Source: JAFDVL01 sp964631865
GTDB taxonomy: Bacteria; Acidobacteriota; Blastocatellia; RBC074
Reading direction: 5' to 3'
NCBI GenBank assembly: GCA_964631865.1
Contig: CAZWAK010000058.1
Location: forward strand, 1-41,128
Length of the DNA stretch: 41,128 bases
A program made the position numbers and the translations under genes. Of the stretch, positions 7,255-15,568 are shown piece after piece (position 1 is the stretch's first letter; each line of letters opens with the position of its first letter). The notes below the pieces were generated by a model, which saw only the letters and a program-made list of their open reading frames with translations, searched no databases and had not been told where the DNA came from.

Positions 7255-8106
7255 ATGTCTATCGAACTCGAACCACAAATTGACCACTTCTTTTCGCTCC
7301 CCGTAGATCAACTTTTATCCAACCACAAACCCACCGCGCTCGCTGCGTTCACGGAATTCAAAGCCGCCTTAAATCGCGGTGAAGTGCGCGCCGCAAGCCG
7401 TGATGACGTGGGCAAATGGACGGTGCATCAATGGGTCAAACGCGGCATCCTGCTCGGCTTTCGCTTGGGCGGGATTGTGGATTGCTCCATCAACGACAAC
7501 TTCCGTTACTTCGACAAAGAAACCTATCCGCTGAAAGCCATCACCGCGAACGACGGCGTGCGTGTCGTTCCCGGCGGTTCGTCTGTGCGCGACGGCGCGT
7601 ACCTGGGCAAAGGCGTGACGATCATGCCACCCGCCTACATCAACGTCGGCGCGTTCGTAGACGACGGCACGATGGTAGATTCGCACGCGCTCATCGGCTC
7701 TTGCGCACAAGTCGGCAAGCGGTGTCACGTCTCCGCTGCCGCGCAAATCGGTGGAGTGCTCGAACCCGTCGGCGCATTGCCCGTCATCATCGAAGACGAA
7801 GTCCTGGTCGGCGGCAATTGTGGCGTGTACGAAGGCACAATCGTGCGCGAAAAAGTGATTCTGGCGTCGGGTGTGATTTTGACAGGCGGCACGCCGGTCT
7901 ACGATGCCGTGCGCGGTGCAGTCTATCGCCGCACCGAAGACAAGCCGCTCGAAATCCCGGCGGGCGCGGTGGTTGTTGCGGGTTCGCGCGCGATCAATGT
8001 TGGCCCGGCGAAGGATTGGGGTTTGTCGGTCTACACGCCGATTATCATTAAGTATCGAGATGAAAAGACCGAAGCGTCGGTGCAGTTGGAAGATTTCCTG
8101 CGGTGA
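7255..8106 (+). CDS. dapD: 2,3,4,5-tetrahydropyridine-2,6-dicarboxylate N-succinyltransferase
   Basis: DapD transfers succinyl from succinyl-CoA onto tetrahydrodipicolinate in the succinylase branch of lysine/diaminopimelate synthesis. The 283-residue length is close to the usual 270-280. The C-terminal two thirds form a left-handed beta helix of hexapeptide repeats. Family landmarks include MPPAYINVGAFVDDGTMVDS, then LIGSCAQVGKRCHVS and AQIGGVLEPVGALPVIIED. The enzyme implies that a DapC/ArgD-type aminotransferase and a DapE desuccinylase exist. The M20 peptidase at 14428 is a candidate for DapE. The start ATG at 7255 has only a weak ribosome binding site. A toxin-antitoxin pair begins 27 bases after its stop. 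Confidence 0.96.
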   Translation: MSIELEPQIDHFFSLPVDQLLSNHKPTALAAFTEFKAALNRGEVRAASRDDVGKWTVHQWVKRGILLGFRLGGIVDCSINDNFRYFDKETYPLKAITANDGVRVVPGGSSVRDGAYLGKGVTIMPPAYINVGAFVDDGTMVDSHALIGSCAQVGKRCHVSAAAQIGGVLEPVGALPVIIEDEVLVGGNCGVYEGTIVREKVILASGVILTGGTPVYDAVRGAVYRRTEDKPLEIPAGAVVVAGSRAINVGPAKDWGLSVYTPIIIKYRDEKTEASVQLEDFLR

Positions 8107-8133
8107 TATAATGCGCGGCGGAGGTAACAAGTT

Positions 8134-8367
8134 ATGCAAGCCGAAAGTGATCTTGTTTTTAATCTGATCGAGACCGAATTTCAAAAGCTCTCATTGCAGA
8201 AGCAAAAAGAGTTGCTGCAAGTTCTCATTAGCAAATTGGGCGTGATGCCAGAGAGAGCGGCTTCCGCCACTGACCAACGCATCCCAGGGCTTCAGCAAGG
8301 CAAAGTCTGGGTGAGCGATGATTTCGATGACGAATTGCCGGATGAGTTCTGGGGGGGCCGCGTATGA
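8134..8367 (+). CDS. Antitoxin of a PIN-type toxin-antitoxin pair
   Basis: This 77-residue acidic protein has an N-terminal helix (LIETEFQKLSLQKQKELLQV) and a C-terminal tail, GKVWVSDDFDDELPDEFW. That tail is the typical 'G.VW.S.DFD..LP..F' ending of DUF2281-like antitoxins paired with PIN toxins. A strong GGAGGT precedes the ATG. Its stop overlaps the toxin start by four bases (ATGA), indicating translational coupling. By analogy the tail binds and blocks the toxin and the complex represses its own operon. It starts 27 bases after dapD. Confidence 0.85.
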   Translation: MQAESDLVFNLIETEFQKLSLQKQKELLQVLISKLGVMPERAASATDQRIPGLQQGKVWVSDDFDDELPDEFWGGRV

Positions 8368-8753
8368 ATGTGCTGTTGGATACGCACAGCTTTATTTACT
8401 GGATCGAAAACAACAGCGCGGCTCTTTCTCCGACTGCATTCACGACCATTGCCGACAAAAGCAACACCATCTTTTTGAGTCTTGCCAGCATTTGGGAAAT
8501 GCAAATCAAAGTGCAAATTGGCAAGCTCAAATTGGTGAACGACCTTTCGGTTGTGGTCGAAGAGCAGCAACGAGTGAACGCGATGCAGTTGCTTTCGATC
8601 TCTCCACAACACGTCTACAACTTGAGCCAATTGCCGTTTCATCACAAAGACCCGTTTGATCGCATGTTGCTGTCACAGGCCATGACGGAAGGCTTTCCCT
8701 TGCTGAGCAACGATACCAAGTTTGCCGCCTATGGATTGAATGTGATCTGGTAG
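8364..8753 (+). CDS. PIN domain ribonuclease toxin, VapC-like
   Basis: The 129-residue protein is a PIN-domain toxin of the Sll0205-like subgroup. It starts MNVLLDTHSFIYW with acidic Asp6 and has SIWEMQIK (Glu45). DPFDRMLLSQA gives Asp96 and Asp99, and LLSNDTKF gives Asp117 near the end. These acidic residues form the metal site of VapC-type RNases that cut tRNA or rRNA. It overlaps the antitoxin by four bases. The acidic set is complete, so the toxin is probably functional. The RNA target cannot be predicted. Confidence 0.92.
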   Translation: MNVLLDTHSFIYWIENNSAALSPTAFTTIADKSNTIFLSLASIWEMQIKVQIGKLKLVNDLSVVVEEQQRVNAMQLLSISPQHVYNLSQLPFHHKDPFDRMLLSQAMTEGFPLLSNDTKFAAYGLNVIW

Positions 8754-8762
8754 CTTCGTCTG

Positions 8763-8791
8763 TTGTCCTTTCAGTTCTCGCCCTCTATAAT
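8763..8791 (+). promoter_or_regulatory. Strong promoter candidate for the large orphan gene
   Basis: TTGTCC (8763-8768), a 17-base spacer and a perfect TATAAT (8786-8791) lie just after the PIN toxin gene. Transcription would start near 8798. That gives a leader of about 135 bases containing the inverted pair of palindromes. Confidence 0.7.
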
Positions 8792-8827
8792 CCGGCTTCC
8801 GCTGTCATAAATACTCGGGCATTGCGA

Positions 8828-8896
8828 TGTAAAGCGATTTGCCAAATCGCTGCCATCTCCCAATGAACACGCCGCGATTTGCCAAATCGCTTTACA
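8828..8896. repeat. Inverted pair of GCGATTTGCCAAATCGC palindromes
   Basis: Two copies of a short palindrome, at 8828-8851 (TGTAAAGCGATTTGCC...) and 8871-8896 (...CAAATCGCTTTACA), face each other around about 20 bases. Each can form its own hairpin, or both can fold into one long stem. They lie in the predicted 5' leader of the large gene. The arrangement resembles REP doublets (BIMEs) of other bacteria. Confidence 0.9.
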
Positions 8897-8934
8897 CCAA
8901 AGCCTGAGTCCTGCTGCTCACGGGAGGATTGCCT

Positions 8935-11900
8935 ATGCCCAGCCCAGCCAGATCCGTCGTCAAAGATGTGCCGCCACCTATGCCAGCGGCAGAAAACAAA
9001 CTTCAACCAGCACAACTCGTGCAGATGCTGGCCAGTCCGCACTTGCTGAATCTGACGGATTGGGTGCTGCGCGGGGGCAACGGCGCGCAGGTCGTATCGC
9101 TGGCGGCGGCCTGTCTGGACTACGAAGCTGCGCCTTTGTTGCGGCGCGCTACGATGCTTCCGGTCTTGCAGGAATTCTTTCTGGGGCTGACAGAACAGGT
9201 GAAGACCGATCAAGCCGTGCAGGCGATAGCTGCGACACAGGATGTCACCGAGCGGGAGCGGCGCATCCGGGCGTTGATGGCCGAAATGCTGGCGGCAGGC
9301 AATGATGAGGCGTTGCCACAGCACGAGAACCTGCCTGCGCTGCCGTTCCTGGCGGAGTACAGCGATCTGCGGAAACGATATGGCGCGGAGCATCCTGCCG
9401 CGTACCTGGCTTCGGATGGCAGACCTGTGCTCCATCTGGCTGCGGAAACTGTAGCGCGATTTGCCAAATCGCGTTACAACCCGGAAGCTGTAGCGCGATT
9501 TGCCAAATCGCGTTACACCGCCGAAGCATCTGCGGCGGACGTTGCGAATCCATTGTCGGTCGTGGCCAGAGTAGAGCATGAACTGACGGAAGCCTGGTTG
9601 CAGGCGCTGGCCTATCTGCAACCAGAGGAGTACGAGAAACTGCGGCGCGGCTGGCTGGATGCTGGCGGACAACCGCGCCGAGAATGGGCGGCGCTAGACA
9701 ATTTCCCTTATCAACGATTTGCCAAGCGGGAGAGAAATGAATTCGGGCTGAGTCTGGCGGAGTTAGCCATGAATCACTTTCTCTCCCGCGTCATGGAATA
9801 TCGCCTGAAAAAGCACCTTGGCCAAACCCTTACAGAGGACGAACAAAGGGTGCTGGCTGCTTTTCAGCAAGTGACGGGTTTTGATGCGGATGATATCCAC
9901 CTGGCCAGCGAGGGCCCCTTGCGCGGCCTTGCCCAAAAGCGCAACGCGCGCGACGCCCTGATCCGCGACTTTCTCACCTCCGGCCAGAAGTTTGAGGAAG
10001 TGAATGCGACGATGAATGTAGATGACAGAAGAAAGCGCGCCAAGGAAATTGAAGCGGAGCTGCTTAAGCTGCGTAAGGGTTTTCTTAATTGGAAGCGTTT
10101 GAGTGCTGCTGAGACCATCCGGCATTTATTGGAAAACTATACATCGGATAATGTTATGGTAATACTCGAAGTATTTAAGCGGTTATTAATTGGGGATAAA
10201 ACTTATCATACGATGAGTTTGAGTCCGTATGCCCAGGGCGAGGCAGGTGAGCTGATTTATGCCTATGCGCATGCAGATCTAAAAGGATTTTATGATAGAA
10301 GGAGTTCAAACGTACTGGATTTGCTTGAAAAGCAAAATCCAGAACAATTTCTTCGGGAAGAGGTTCTGGACACCATCATGGCGCAACTAATCCGGGATCC
10401 TGCTCATTTTGGCGACCATTTGCCTAATTTTTACAACGAGCGAAAAGCTATCCGTGGCGAGATTTTGCAAAAAACACTGGCCTGGCATGATAAAAAGCGC
10501 AACATGATTCATGATAGATCTCGGCTTGAAAATTATACAAATCTTGCCGAATTCCGGATTAAGAACGGTTTACCAGACCAGGAACTTGCCATGCTTATGG
10601 AGCTAACCACGGATCATCAGGCGCTTGAACAGATGGTTTTAACTTTGATGGATTATTTGTATATTCCGGATGGCGCAAGGCCTGATGATTATCGGTTCTA
10701 CAAAGAGCCCGATCCGGCAGAATATTATGCTGTGCTTGCGCGCTTGCGTGCGCGCGGCCAACAGGATTTGTCCCTTGATCTTAAAAAAATTTTTAGCCAA
10801 AGGGCATTTAACAAGTTGCTGGGTATTCTTTCCGGTACAGCGCGCCAGGACACGGTTGAGCAGACGACGGATTTACTTAATGGACGCGGTGATTGGGTAT
10901 GGCGCGCACCTAACATTTACCCGGCTTCGCACCTGGATCCGCGCGGTCTTGCGTTTGCTCTTGCGCTGGTTGGCCAGTTCATGGCCGTGGATCCTGACCA
11001 GTACATAACCGAAGAAAATCTGCTAACTTTGCTGGCATTTTTGGATAATGCCAATGCGGCAGAGGCCTTTGGAATATCTCTGGCTTTGCGTGAGGTCGTG
11101 AGCATTCTTGAAAAAAGACCGGATCTTTTTAAGCGTTTTTCTGCAAACGGTATGCAGCGCCTTTTGCGGCGCAGCTTCCGGGCGAGCAATCTCGCGCGTA
11201 CCACCGCACTTGCCATTGCCGGGGATCCGGACAGGGAATTACCGACGAGGCTTGATCTTCGGGAACGGGTAGGGCTTGATCTCAGGGTGCGCTGGACACA
11301 GGAAGATTTGGATGTGGTATCCCGCTTGCGGGAGCTTATTTCCCTGATGCAGAAAAAAGGATTGGTTGATACCGAAGAGGTGCTGGTGCAGGGAGGTAAG
11401 CCGGTAAAAGCGATCTTGAGCATTGCGTATAACAAGCAAGACTGGCTCTTGTATTACCTGAGCCTTGGCTTGCCTGTGGACAGGATTTTTCCTGTACGCA
11501 ACCTGGGTCATGTTGTGAAAAAGTTTCTCTACAGCGCACCCCTGGCGCATTATGCGGCCGAATACACGCAGCTTTTTTATGACCACGGCGCCAGGGAGGC
11601 TTTTCTCACAACAAATCCTGAGGCACGCCAGATACTGGATGAAGTGCTTAGCCTGGCCCTGGATAAGGGTTCTTTCAAGTTTCATGAGGGGGACATGGAA
11701 GTCATGGCGATGCGAAGCTCGCTAAAAAAGGGAAAAAGGAATGTGGATGTTTTTATGCGCAATCGACTCATGGAAAAATATCACTTAACCGAGGAAGAAG
11801 TTGATTTGGCAACAGAAGAGATGCTCATGGCGGTATTTAACGAGGCACTCGCCTTGCCTGAGTTAGCCGAAGTAGCTGATTTTAAAGGTAAATTAGATTT

Positions 11901-13326
11901 TTGGTTGCGCGTGCAGCTCACACGAATGGCCAAAGAGAAAGAGAAAGCTGAGAACCCTCTGCCGCTAAACCAGCTCTTGCGTCTTAACCGGAATATTTTT
12001 GAAGAAATTTACCCGAGTGAAATCCGAAAGACTCATAAGGCCAAAGCCGATGATATTTGGGGCAACGCCGCCAAAGTTGCAAAACTATTTCTTGCGGCAA
12101 ATGCCCAAGAGGCGCCGGGATCGGGTTTTAAAGGAGGGAAGTATAACTGGAAACAAGGCCAGTGGAAGGACGGACAAGATCGCTGGGTGGATATTGCAGC
12201 ACTGGAATTACCTCTTCCAAACACAATGATTCCGGAGAGATTTGAAAAAATGAAATTACGGCAGCCAACGGTGAAGGCTGACGCAGGGACCATTATTGTT
12301 GAGTTGAGTGATGCGCGTGAAATCTGGGAAATGCAAGAGGCTCTGGTAGCGGCAAAAGAAGGAAAGAAAGTGGAAGTAGAATCTTTTTTTGCAAAGTACC
12401 CGCACTACAAGACCCGGGATTTTTTTATTCGTATTCTGGCCACACTGAACCTGGAAAATCACCTAACAGAACCTGGCCTTTTGCCGGAGTGGAAAAACTC
12501 TGCTTATTCTCTGCGCCGCAATCCGTATGTGGGAGAGCAGTATAATAGCGAGAATGCTAATCCGCTTGCGCGGTACTTTTCCCAGGCGGAACGGGTGCAG
12601 GCTTATTATTTTTTCAAGCATTATGTAGCTCTGGTAAAAGCCGGTTTGATTGAGGTAGCCACGTGGGTGGATGCGGAGATGTTGATTTTGGCTTTTCGGG
12701 CCAAGGACGTGAATCCGGCGATTCGCTGGAAAATTTACCCCGGTGAGGAGATTGAGCCAGCAATCCAGCGAGATATCAAAGCGTTTTTTGGGGAAGTGCT
12801 GAAAAGTGACCAGATTGAGTTGGACCAGGTGTTTGATACTAAAAACGGAAGCCTCTTAAGCAGCATTTCCCGTTATGGTCGGGGAAAGGAAGCGTTCTTT
12901 GAGTTATTCGCAACGCTGGTAAAGCAGGGGAAATTTCCCATTGAGCGCACATTTACTCCCGATGCCATGGATTACATGGTGGATTCATTTATCAATATCG
13001 GAGAGATGGGGCATTTGGGCTACCAATATTTGCAGCAGTTTGCGGATATTTGGCTCTGGGCGTATGAACAAGCCAAAGAGAACCGTGATGCAGACCGCCT
13101 CGAATTTCTTGCCAGTCAGATTCAGCAGGTATTTTCCGACGAGAATTTTCGGGAGTTGATTGATTATGCAGGCTATCGTGAAAATGATGTGATCGTAGAA
13201 AACGCCGTCGAGGGCGGAAAGATTTTCCAGTCCATCCGCACCCACATTGGCCGCCCGCTTCCTCCTGCTCTAATTCGTTCCTTTGAAGCGGCGGCGCTGG
13301 CCGAATGGCCGAGCGTTCTGGCTTGA
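8935..13326 (+). CDS. Large unrecognised protein (1463 residues)
   Basis: I do not recognise this protein. It is 1463 residues, apparently soluble and mostly helical, rich in Glu, Lys, Arg and Leu, with no signal peptide or membrane segment. Residues 1-350 are encoded by GC-rich DNA. From about 10010 composition falls: a 60-base line near 9061 has 45 G/C, while one at 10141 has 19. This suggests a foreign or fused origin. Residues 172-195 (VARFAKSRYNPEA, then VARFAKSRYTAEA) are encoded by two in-frame palindromic repeats. A Trp/Lys-rich patch (KYNWKQGQWKDGQDRW) lies near residue 1070. The ATG at 8935 has GGGAGGA six bases upstream. Its 3' end overlaps an orphan antitoxin on the other strand. 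No catalytic motif was seen. Confidence 0.85.
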   Translation: MPSPARSVVKDVPPPMPAAENKLQPAQLVQMLASPHLLNLTDWVLRGGNGAQVVSLAAACLDYEAAPLLRRATMLPVLQEFFLGLTEQVKTDQAVQAIAATQDVTERERRIRALMAEMLAAGNDEALPQHENLPALPFLAEYSDLRKRYGAEHPAAYLASDGRPVLHLAAETVARFAKSRYNPEAVARFAKSRYTAEASAADVANPLSVVARVEHELTEAWLQALAYLQPEEYEKLRRGWLDAGGQPRREWAALDNFPYQRFAKRERNEFGLSLAELAMNHFLSRVMEYRLKKHLGQTLTEDEQRVLAAFQQVTGFDADDIHLASEGPLRGLAQKRNARDALIRDFLTSGQKFEEVNATMNVDDRRKRAKEIEAELLKLRKGFLNWKRLSAAETIRHLLENYTSDNVMVILEVFKRLLIGDKTYHTMSLSPYAQGEAGELIYAYAHADLKGFYDRRSSNVLDLLEKQNPEQFLREEVLDTIMAQLIRDPAHFGDHLPNFYNERKAIRGEILQKTLAWHDKKRNMIHDRSRLENYTNLAEFRIKNGLPDQELAMLMELTTDHQALEQMVLTLMDYLYIPDGARPDDYRFYKEPDPAEYYAVLARLRARGQQDLSLDLKKIFSQRAFNKLLGILSGTARQDTVEQTTDLLNGRGDWVWRAPNIYPASHLDPRGLAFALALVGQFMAVDPDQYITEENLLTLLAFLDNANAAEAFGISLALREVVSILEKRPDLFKRFSANGMQRLLRRSFRASNLARTTALAIAGDPDRELPTRLDLRERVGLDLRVRWTQEDLDVVSRLRELISLMQKKGLVDTEEVLVQGGKPVKAILSIAYNKQDWLLYYLSLGLPVDRIFPVRNLGHVVKKFLYSAPLAHYAAEYTQLFYDHGAREAFLTTNPEARQILDEVLSLALDKGSFKFHEGDMEVMAMRSSLKKGKRNVDVFMRNRLMEKYHLTEEEVDLATEEMLMAVFNEALALPELAEVADFKGKLDFWLRVQLTRMAKEKEKAENPLPLNQLLRLNRNIFEEIYPSEIRKTHKAKADDIWGNAAKVAKLFLAANAQEAPGSGFKGGKYNWKQGQWKDGQDRWVDIAALELPLPNTMIPERFEKMKLRQPTVKADAGTIIVELSDAREIWEMQEALVAAKEGKKVEVESFFAKYPHYKTRDFFIRILATLNLENHLTEPGLLPEWKNSAYSLRRNPYVGEQYNSENANPLARYFSQAERVQAYYFFKHYVALVKAGLIEVATWVDAEMLILAFRAKDVNPAIRWKIYPGEEIEPAIQRDIKAFFGEVLKSDQIELDQVFDTKNGSLLSSISRYGRGKEAFFELFATLVKQGKFPIERTFTPDAMDYMVDSFINIGEMGHLGYQYLQQFADIWLWAYEQAKENRDADRLEFLASQIQQVFSDENFRELIDYAGYRENDVIVENAVEGGKIFQSIRTHIGRPLPPALIRSFEAAALAEWPSVLA
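9450..9517. repeat. Two in-frame palindromic repeats inside the large gene
   Basis: Two copies of a 29-base palindrome (core GCGATTTGCCAAATCGC with TGTAGC / GTTACA ends) occupy 9450-9478 and 9489-9517. They are spaced 39 bases apart, exactly 13 codons. They keep the reading frame and encode VARFAKSRY twice. A decayed partial match (CGATTTGCCAAGCG) lies near 9715 in the same gene. Confidence 0.92.
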
Positions 13327-13581
13327 CCCGCGCGCACAATGATGCGCTCTCACCTCAGCCAGTGCGGCTTCAATATCCTGCTCGACCTCTTCATCCGTTA
13401 TGCCTCTGGCCTGGATGTCCACGCGCACATCCGCGAACAAATCACGCAAGTCTGGCAAGGCGGCATCTTTTCTCAGCACAGCAAGGGTATATTCTTCCAA
13501 CCCTTTTCCATTGGCAGCGGCTTTTTCTAACACCAGTAGCTCCAAATCTGGCGGCAGGGTAATCGTAATCGTTGCACTCAT
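13270..13581 (-). CDS. Orphan antitoxin-like protein, possibly with altered C-terminus
   Basis: This 103-residue protein begins MSATITITLPPDLELLVLEK and continues AAANGKGLEEYTLAVLRKDA. That is a ribbon-helix-helix-like antitoxin head, usually followed by a PIN toxin gene. The segment ITDEEVEQDIEAALAEVRA is the expected antitoxin tail. The final 28 residues (HHCARGSSQNARPF...) look unrelated, and the gene ends inside the 3' end of the large orphan gene. AAAGG lies eight bases before the ATG. No toxin follows, so the partner was probably lost, perhaps when the neighbouring large gene arrived. It may still be expressed as a solitary antitoxin or be a remnant. Confidence 0.7.
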   Translation of the reverse strand: MSATITITLPPDLELLVLEKAAANGKGLEEYTLAVLRKDAALPDLRDLFADVRVDIQARGITDEEVEQDIEAALAEVRAHHCARGSSQNARPFGQRRRFKGTN

Positions 13582-13748
13582 AATTCGTACCTTTCTAAAA
13601 CAGCTTAGGCGCTCATTGTCGCATTTCTTTCCGTGCGGCTCAATCTGCGCTCTCTATCAAATAGGCGTGATCTGTGCGGCGAGGATGACCGCGCGCATAT
13701 TGCATTGGTCAACATCCACGTGAAATAATCCCGCACTGGAGGCGGTTT

Positions 13749-14423
13749 ATGATTGCGACCAAAATAAATTTTCTCGAACAAGTAGAACAGATTCCCGACG
13801 GGGGCTTCCGCATCTTCGATGATGTGAGTTGGGAGGACTACGATGAATTCGTCGAAGAATTAGGCGAAAACTACCCTTATCGAATTTGCTACAACGACGG
13901 GAGAATGCAGGTTATGCCCCTATCGCAAAAGCACGAGCAACCGAATCGGCTATGGAACGACCTGATCGTTGCAATGTGTGATGCGCTCGATCTTGAACTG
14001 GAATCATTTGGTTCAACTACAATGCGAAAGAGGCGCAATCAAAAAGGCGTTGAGCCGGATAATTCTTACTACATCAAAAATGCCCCGCATTTACTGGCTC
14101 TGGAGAAAAGAGGGGAAAGGATTGATGTTAACTATGACCCGCCGCCTGACTTGGCGCTCGAAGTAGACATCACACACGGCTCGCTCAGCAAATTCCCGAT
14201 TTATGCCGGATTAGGCGTGCCTGAAGTCTGGCGTTATGATGGCAAGCGCGTAGAATTCTATCGCCTTGTCGGCGACTCGTATTTACAGATTCCCACAAGC
14301 GATGCGTTCCCGTTTTTGACGCCCGAAGTAATGACGCAGTTTCTGAAGCTGGGCGAAGAGGAAGGGCACACCAAAGCACGCCGCGCGATTCGTGAATGGG
14401 CAACGGCAAACAAGCCTGAATAA
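13749..14423 (+). CDS. Uma2 family endonuclease (DUF820)
   Basis: The 224-residue protein matches the Uma2/DUF820 family of PD-(D/E)XK-fold putative nucleases. Visible landmarks are QVMPLSQKHEQPNRLWNDL, EPDNSYYI, and PDLALEVDITHGSLSKFPIY followed by GVPEVWRY. The acidic residues in EPD and LEVD are the usual active-site positions. GGAGG lies seven bases before the ATG. These genes occur in many scattered copies in cyanobacteria and some other phyla, often near mobile regions, with unclear cellular role. It ends four bases before the M20 peptidase start, so the two may be co-transcribed even though they look functionally unrelated. Confidence 0.92.
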   Translation: MIATKINFLEQVEQIPDGGFRIFDDVSWEDYDEFVEELGENYPYRICYNDGRMQVMPLSQKHEQPNRLWNDLIVAMCDALDLELESFGSTTMRKRRNQKGVEPDNSYYIKNAPHLLALEKRGERIDVNYDPPPDLALEVDITHGSLSKFPIYAGLGVPEVWRYDGKRVEFYRLVGDSYLQIPTSDAFPFLTPEVMTQFLKLGEEEGHTKARRAIREWATANKPE

Positions 14424-14427
14424 CCAA

Positions 14428-15441
14428 ATGGACATTTTTCAATTCACACGCGAACTCATCGAAGTCGAATCTACGACCTGGAACGAAGGCGGGGCGGGGC
14501 GTTGGCTGCGCGATTATTTGTCCGATCAGGGCTTTGCGGTTTCGACGCAAGAGGTTGGCGAAGGGCGCTTCAATGTGTCGGCAAAGCTAGGTGATCCGGT
14601 TGTGACGTTCTCTTCGCACATGGATACCGTACCGCCGTACATTGGCTTCCGCGAAGACGACCAAAATATTTACGGACGCGGCGCGTGCGATGCGAAAGGC
14701 GTGATTGCGGCGCAGGTCTTTGCCGCTCAGAAATTGCGCGACGAAGGCCACAACAATTTTGGAATGCTCTATGTCGTCGGCGAAGAAGACGGCAGCGATG
14801 GCGCGCTCAAAGCCAACGAATTGCCGACGCGCAATCGCTTCTTAATCAACGGCGAACCGACCGAAAGCAAGCAGGCGATGGCGACGAAAGGCGCGCTGCG
14901 CGTCGTGATTGAAGCACACGGCAAAACCGCGCACGCGGCGTATCCCGAACTCGGCGAATCGGCGATTGAAAAGCTGATGGATATTTTGCAGGAGATTCGA
15001 TACGCCGATTGGCCAACGGATGCGCTGCTCGGCGCGACGACGTACAACATCGGAACCATCACGGGCGGGCGCAGAGCGAATGTCGTGCCTGACCTCGCTT
15101 CATCCGAGTTGATGTTTCGCACGGTGCAGCACCCGGATGAATTGTACAAATTGATTTGCGAGCGGGTTGGCAATCGCGCGACGGTCAAGCGCGGCTTTTC
15201 GATTGTGCCCGTGCATTGCCACACCGTCGAGTGTGGACGAGAAGTCACGAGCGAAGTGATGCGCTTTGGCACAGACATTCCTTGTCTGACGAATTGGGGC
15301 ACGCCGCTGCTGTTTGGCCCCGGTTCGATTCACGATGCGCACACGTCGCACGAATTCATTGCGAAAGAAGATTTGGTCAACGCGGTCGAGACATACACCG
15401 CGATGGCGAAAAAGTTATTGGCCACGAATTCCACAAATTGA
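14428..15441 (+). CDS. M20 family metallopeptidase, candidate succinyl-diaminopimelate desuccinylase
   Basis: The 337-residue di-zinc amidohydrolase has the M20 motif set. SSHMDTVPP gives His64 and Asp66, GRGACDAKG gives Asp88, and GEEDGSDG gives Glu119/Glu120. INGEPTES gives a zinc-ligand Glu, and AHTSHEFI gives the last His. HGKTAHAAYPELGESAI marks the dimerisation domain. Family members include DapE, ArgE and carboxypeptidase G2. The nearby dapB, dapA and dapD favour DapE, but ArgE-like function is possible. The start at 14428 lies four bases after the Uma2 stop; an upstream in-frame start would overlap that gene. The last five codons and the stop fall inside the left arm of a CCACGAATT repeat, so the tail TNSTN is repeat-derived. 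Confidence 0.88.
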   Translation: MDIFQFTRELIEVESTTWNEGGAGRWLRDYLSDQGFAVSTQEVGEGRFNVSAKLGDPVVTFSSHMDTVPPYIGFREDDQNIYGRGACDAKGVIAAQVFAAQKLRDEGHNNFGMLYVVGEEDGSDGALKANELPTRNRFLINGEPTESKQAMATKGALRVVIEAHGKTAHAAYPELGESAIEKLMDILQEIRYADWPTDALLGATTYNIGTITGGRRANVVPDLASSELMFRTVQHPDELYKLICERVGNRATVKRGFSIVPVHCHTVECGREVTSEVMRFGTDIPCLTNWGTPLLFGPGSIHDAHTSHEFIAKEDLVNAVETYTAMAKKLLATNSTN

Positions 15442-15542
15442 CACGAATTAAACTCTGGTCTTTGGTTTTGGGACGTAATTTCTTGTCGAAGCCAAATTCT
15501 CCAGTCCCCAAATAAATTCGTGAACATTCGTGGAATTCGTGG
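15422..15542. repeat. Inverted repeat element, CCACGAATT family (copy 2)
   Basis: The left arm 15422-15449 and right arm 15515-15542 are reverse complements at 24 of 28 positions, around a unique core. The left arm overlaps the end of the M20 gene. The right arm lies 26 bases before the next gene and creates a false in-frame start there (peptide MEFVAKI). Confidence 0.87.
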
Positions 15543-15568
15543 CAAAAATCATCAGGAGAGACTCGTTA

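Noticed and set aside
9714..9730. Possible fifth copy of the GCGATTTGCCAAATCGC palindrome
   Set aside because: Only one half is preserved (CGATTTGCCAAGCG); it could be a decayed copy or chance, so it is not listed as a repeat.
13700..13729. Promoter-like TTGCAT and AATAAT before the Uma2 gene
   Set aside because: Both hexamers are weak and the spacing is 18 bases in an AT-rich patch; evidence is too thin.
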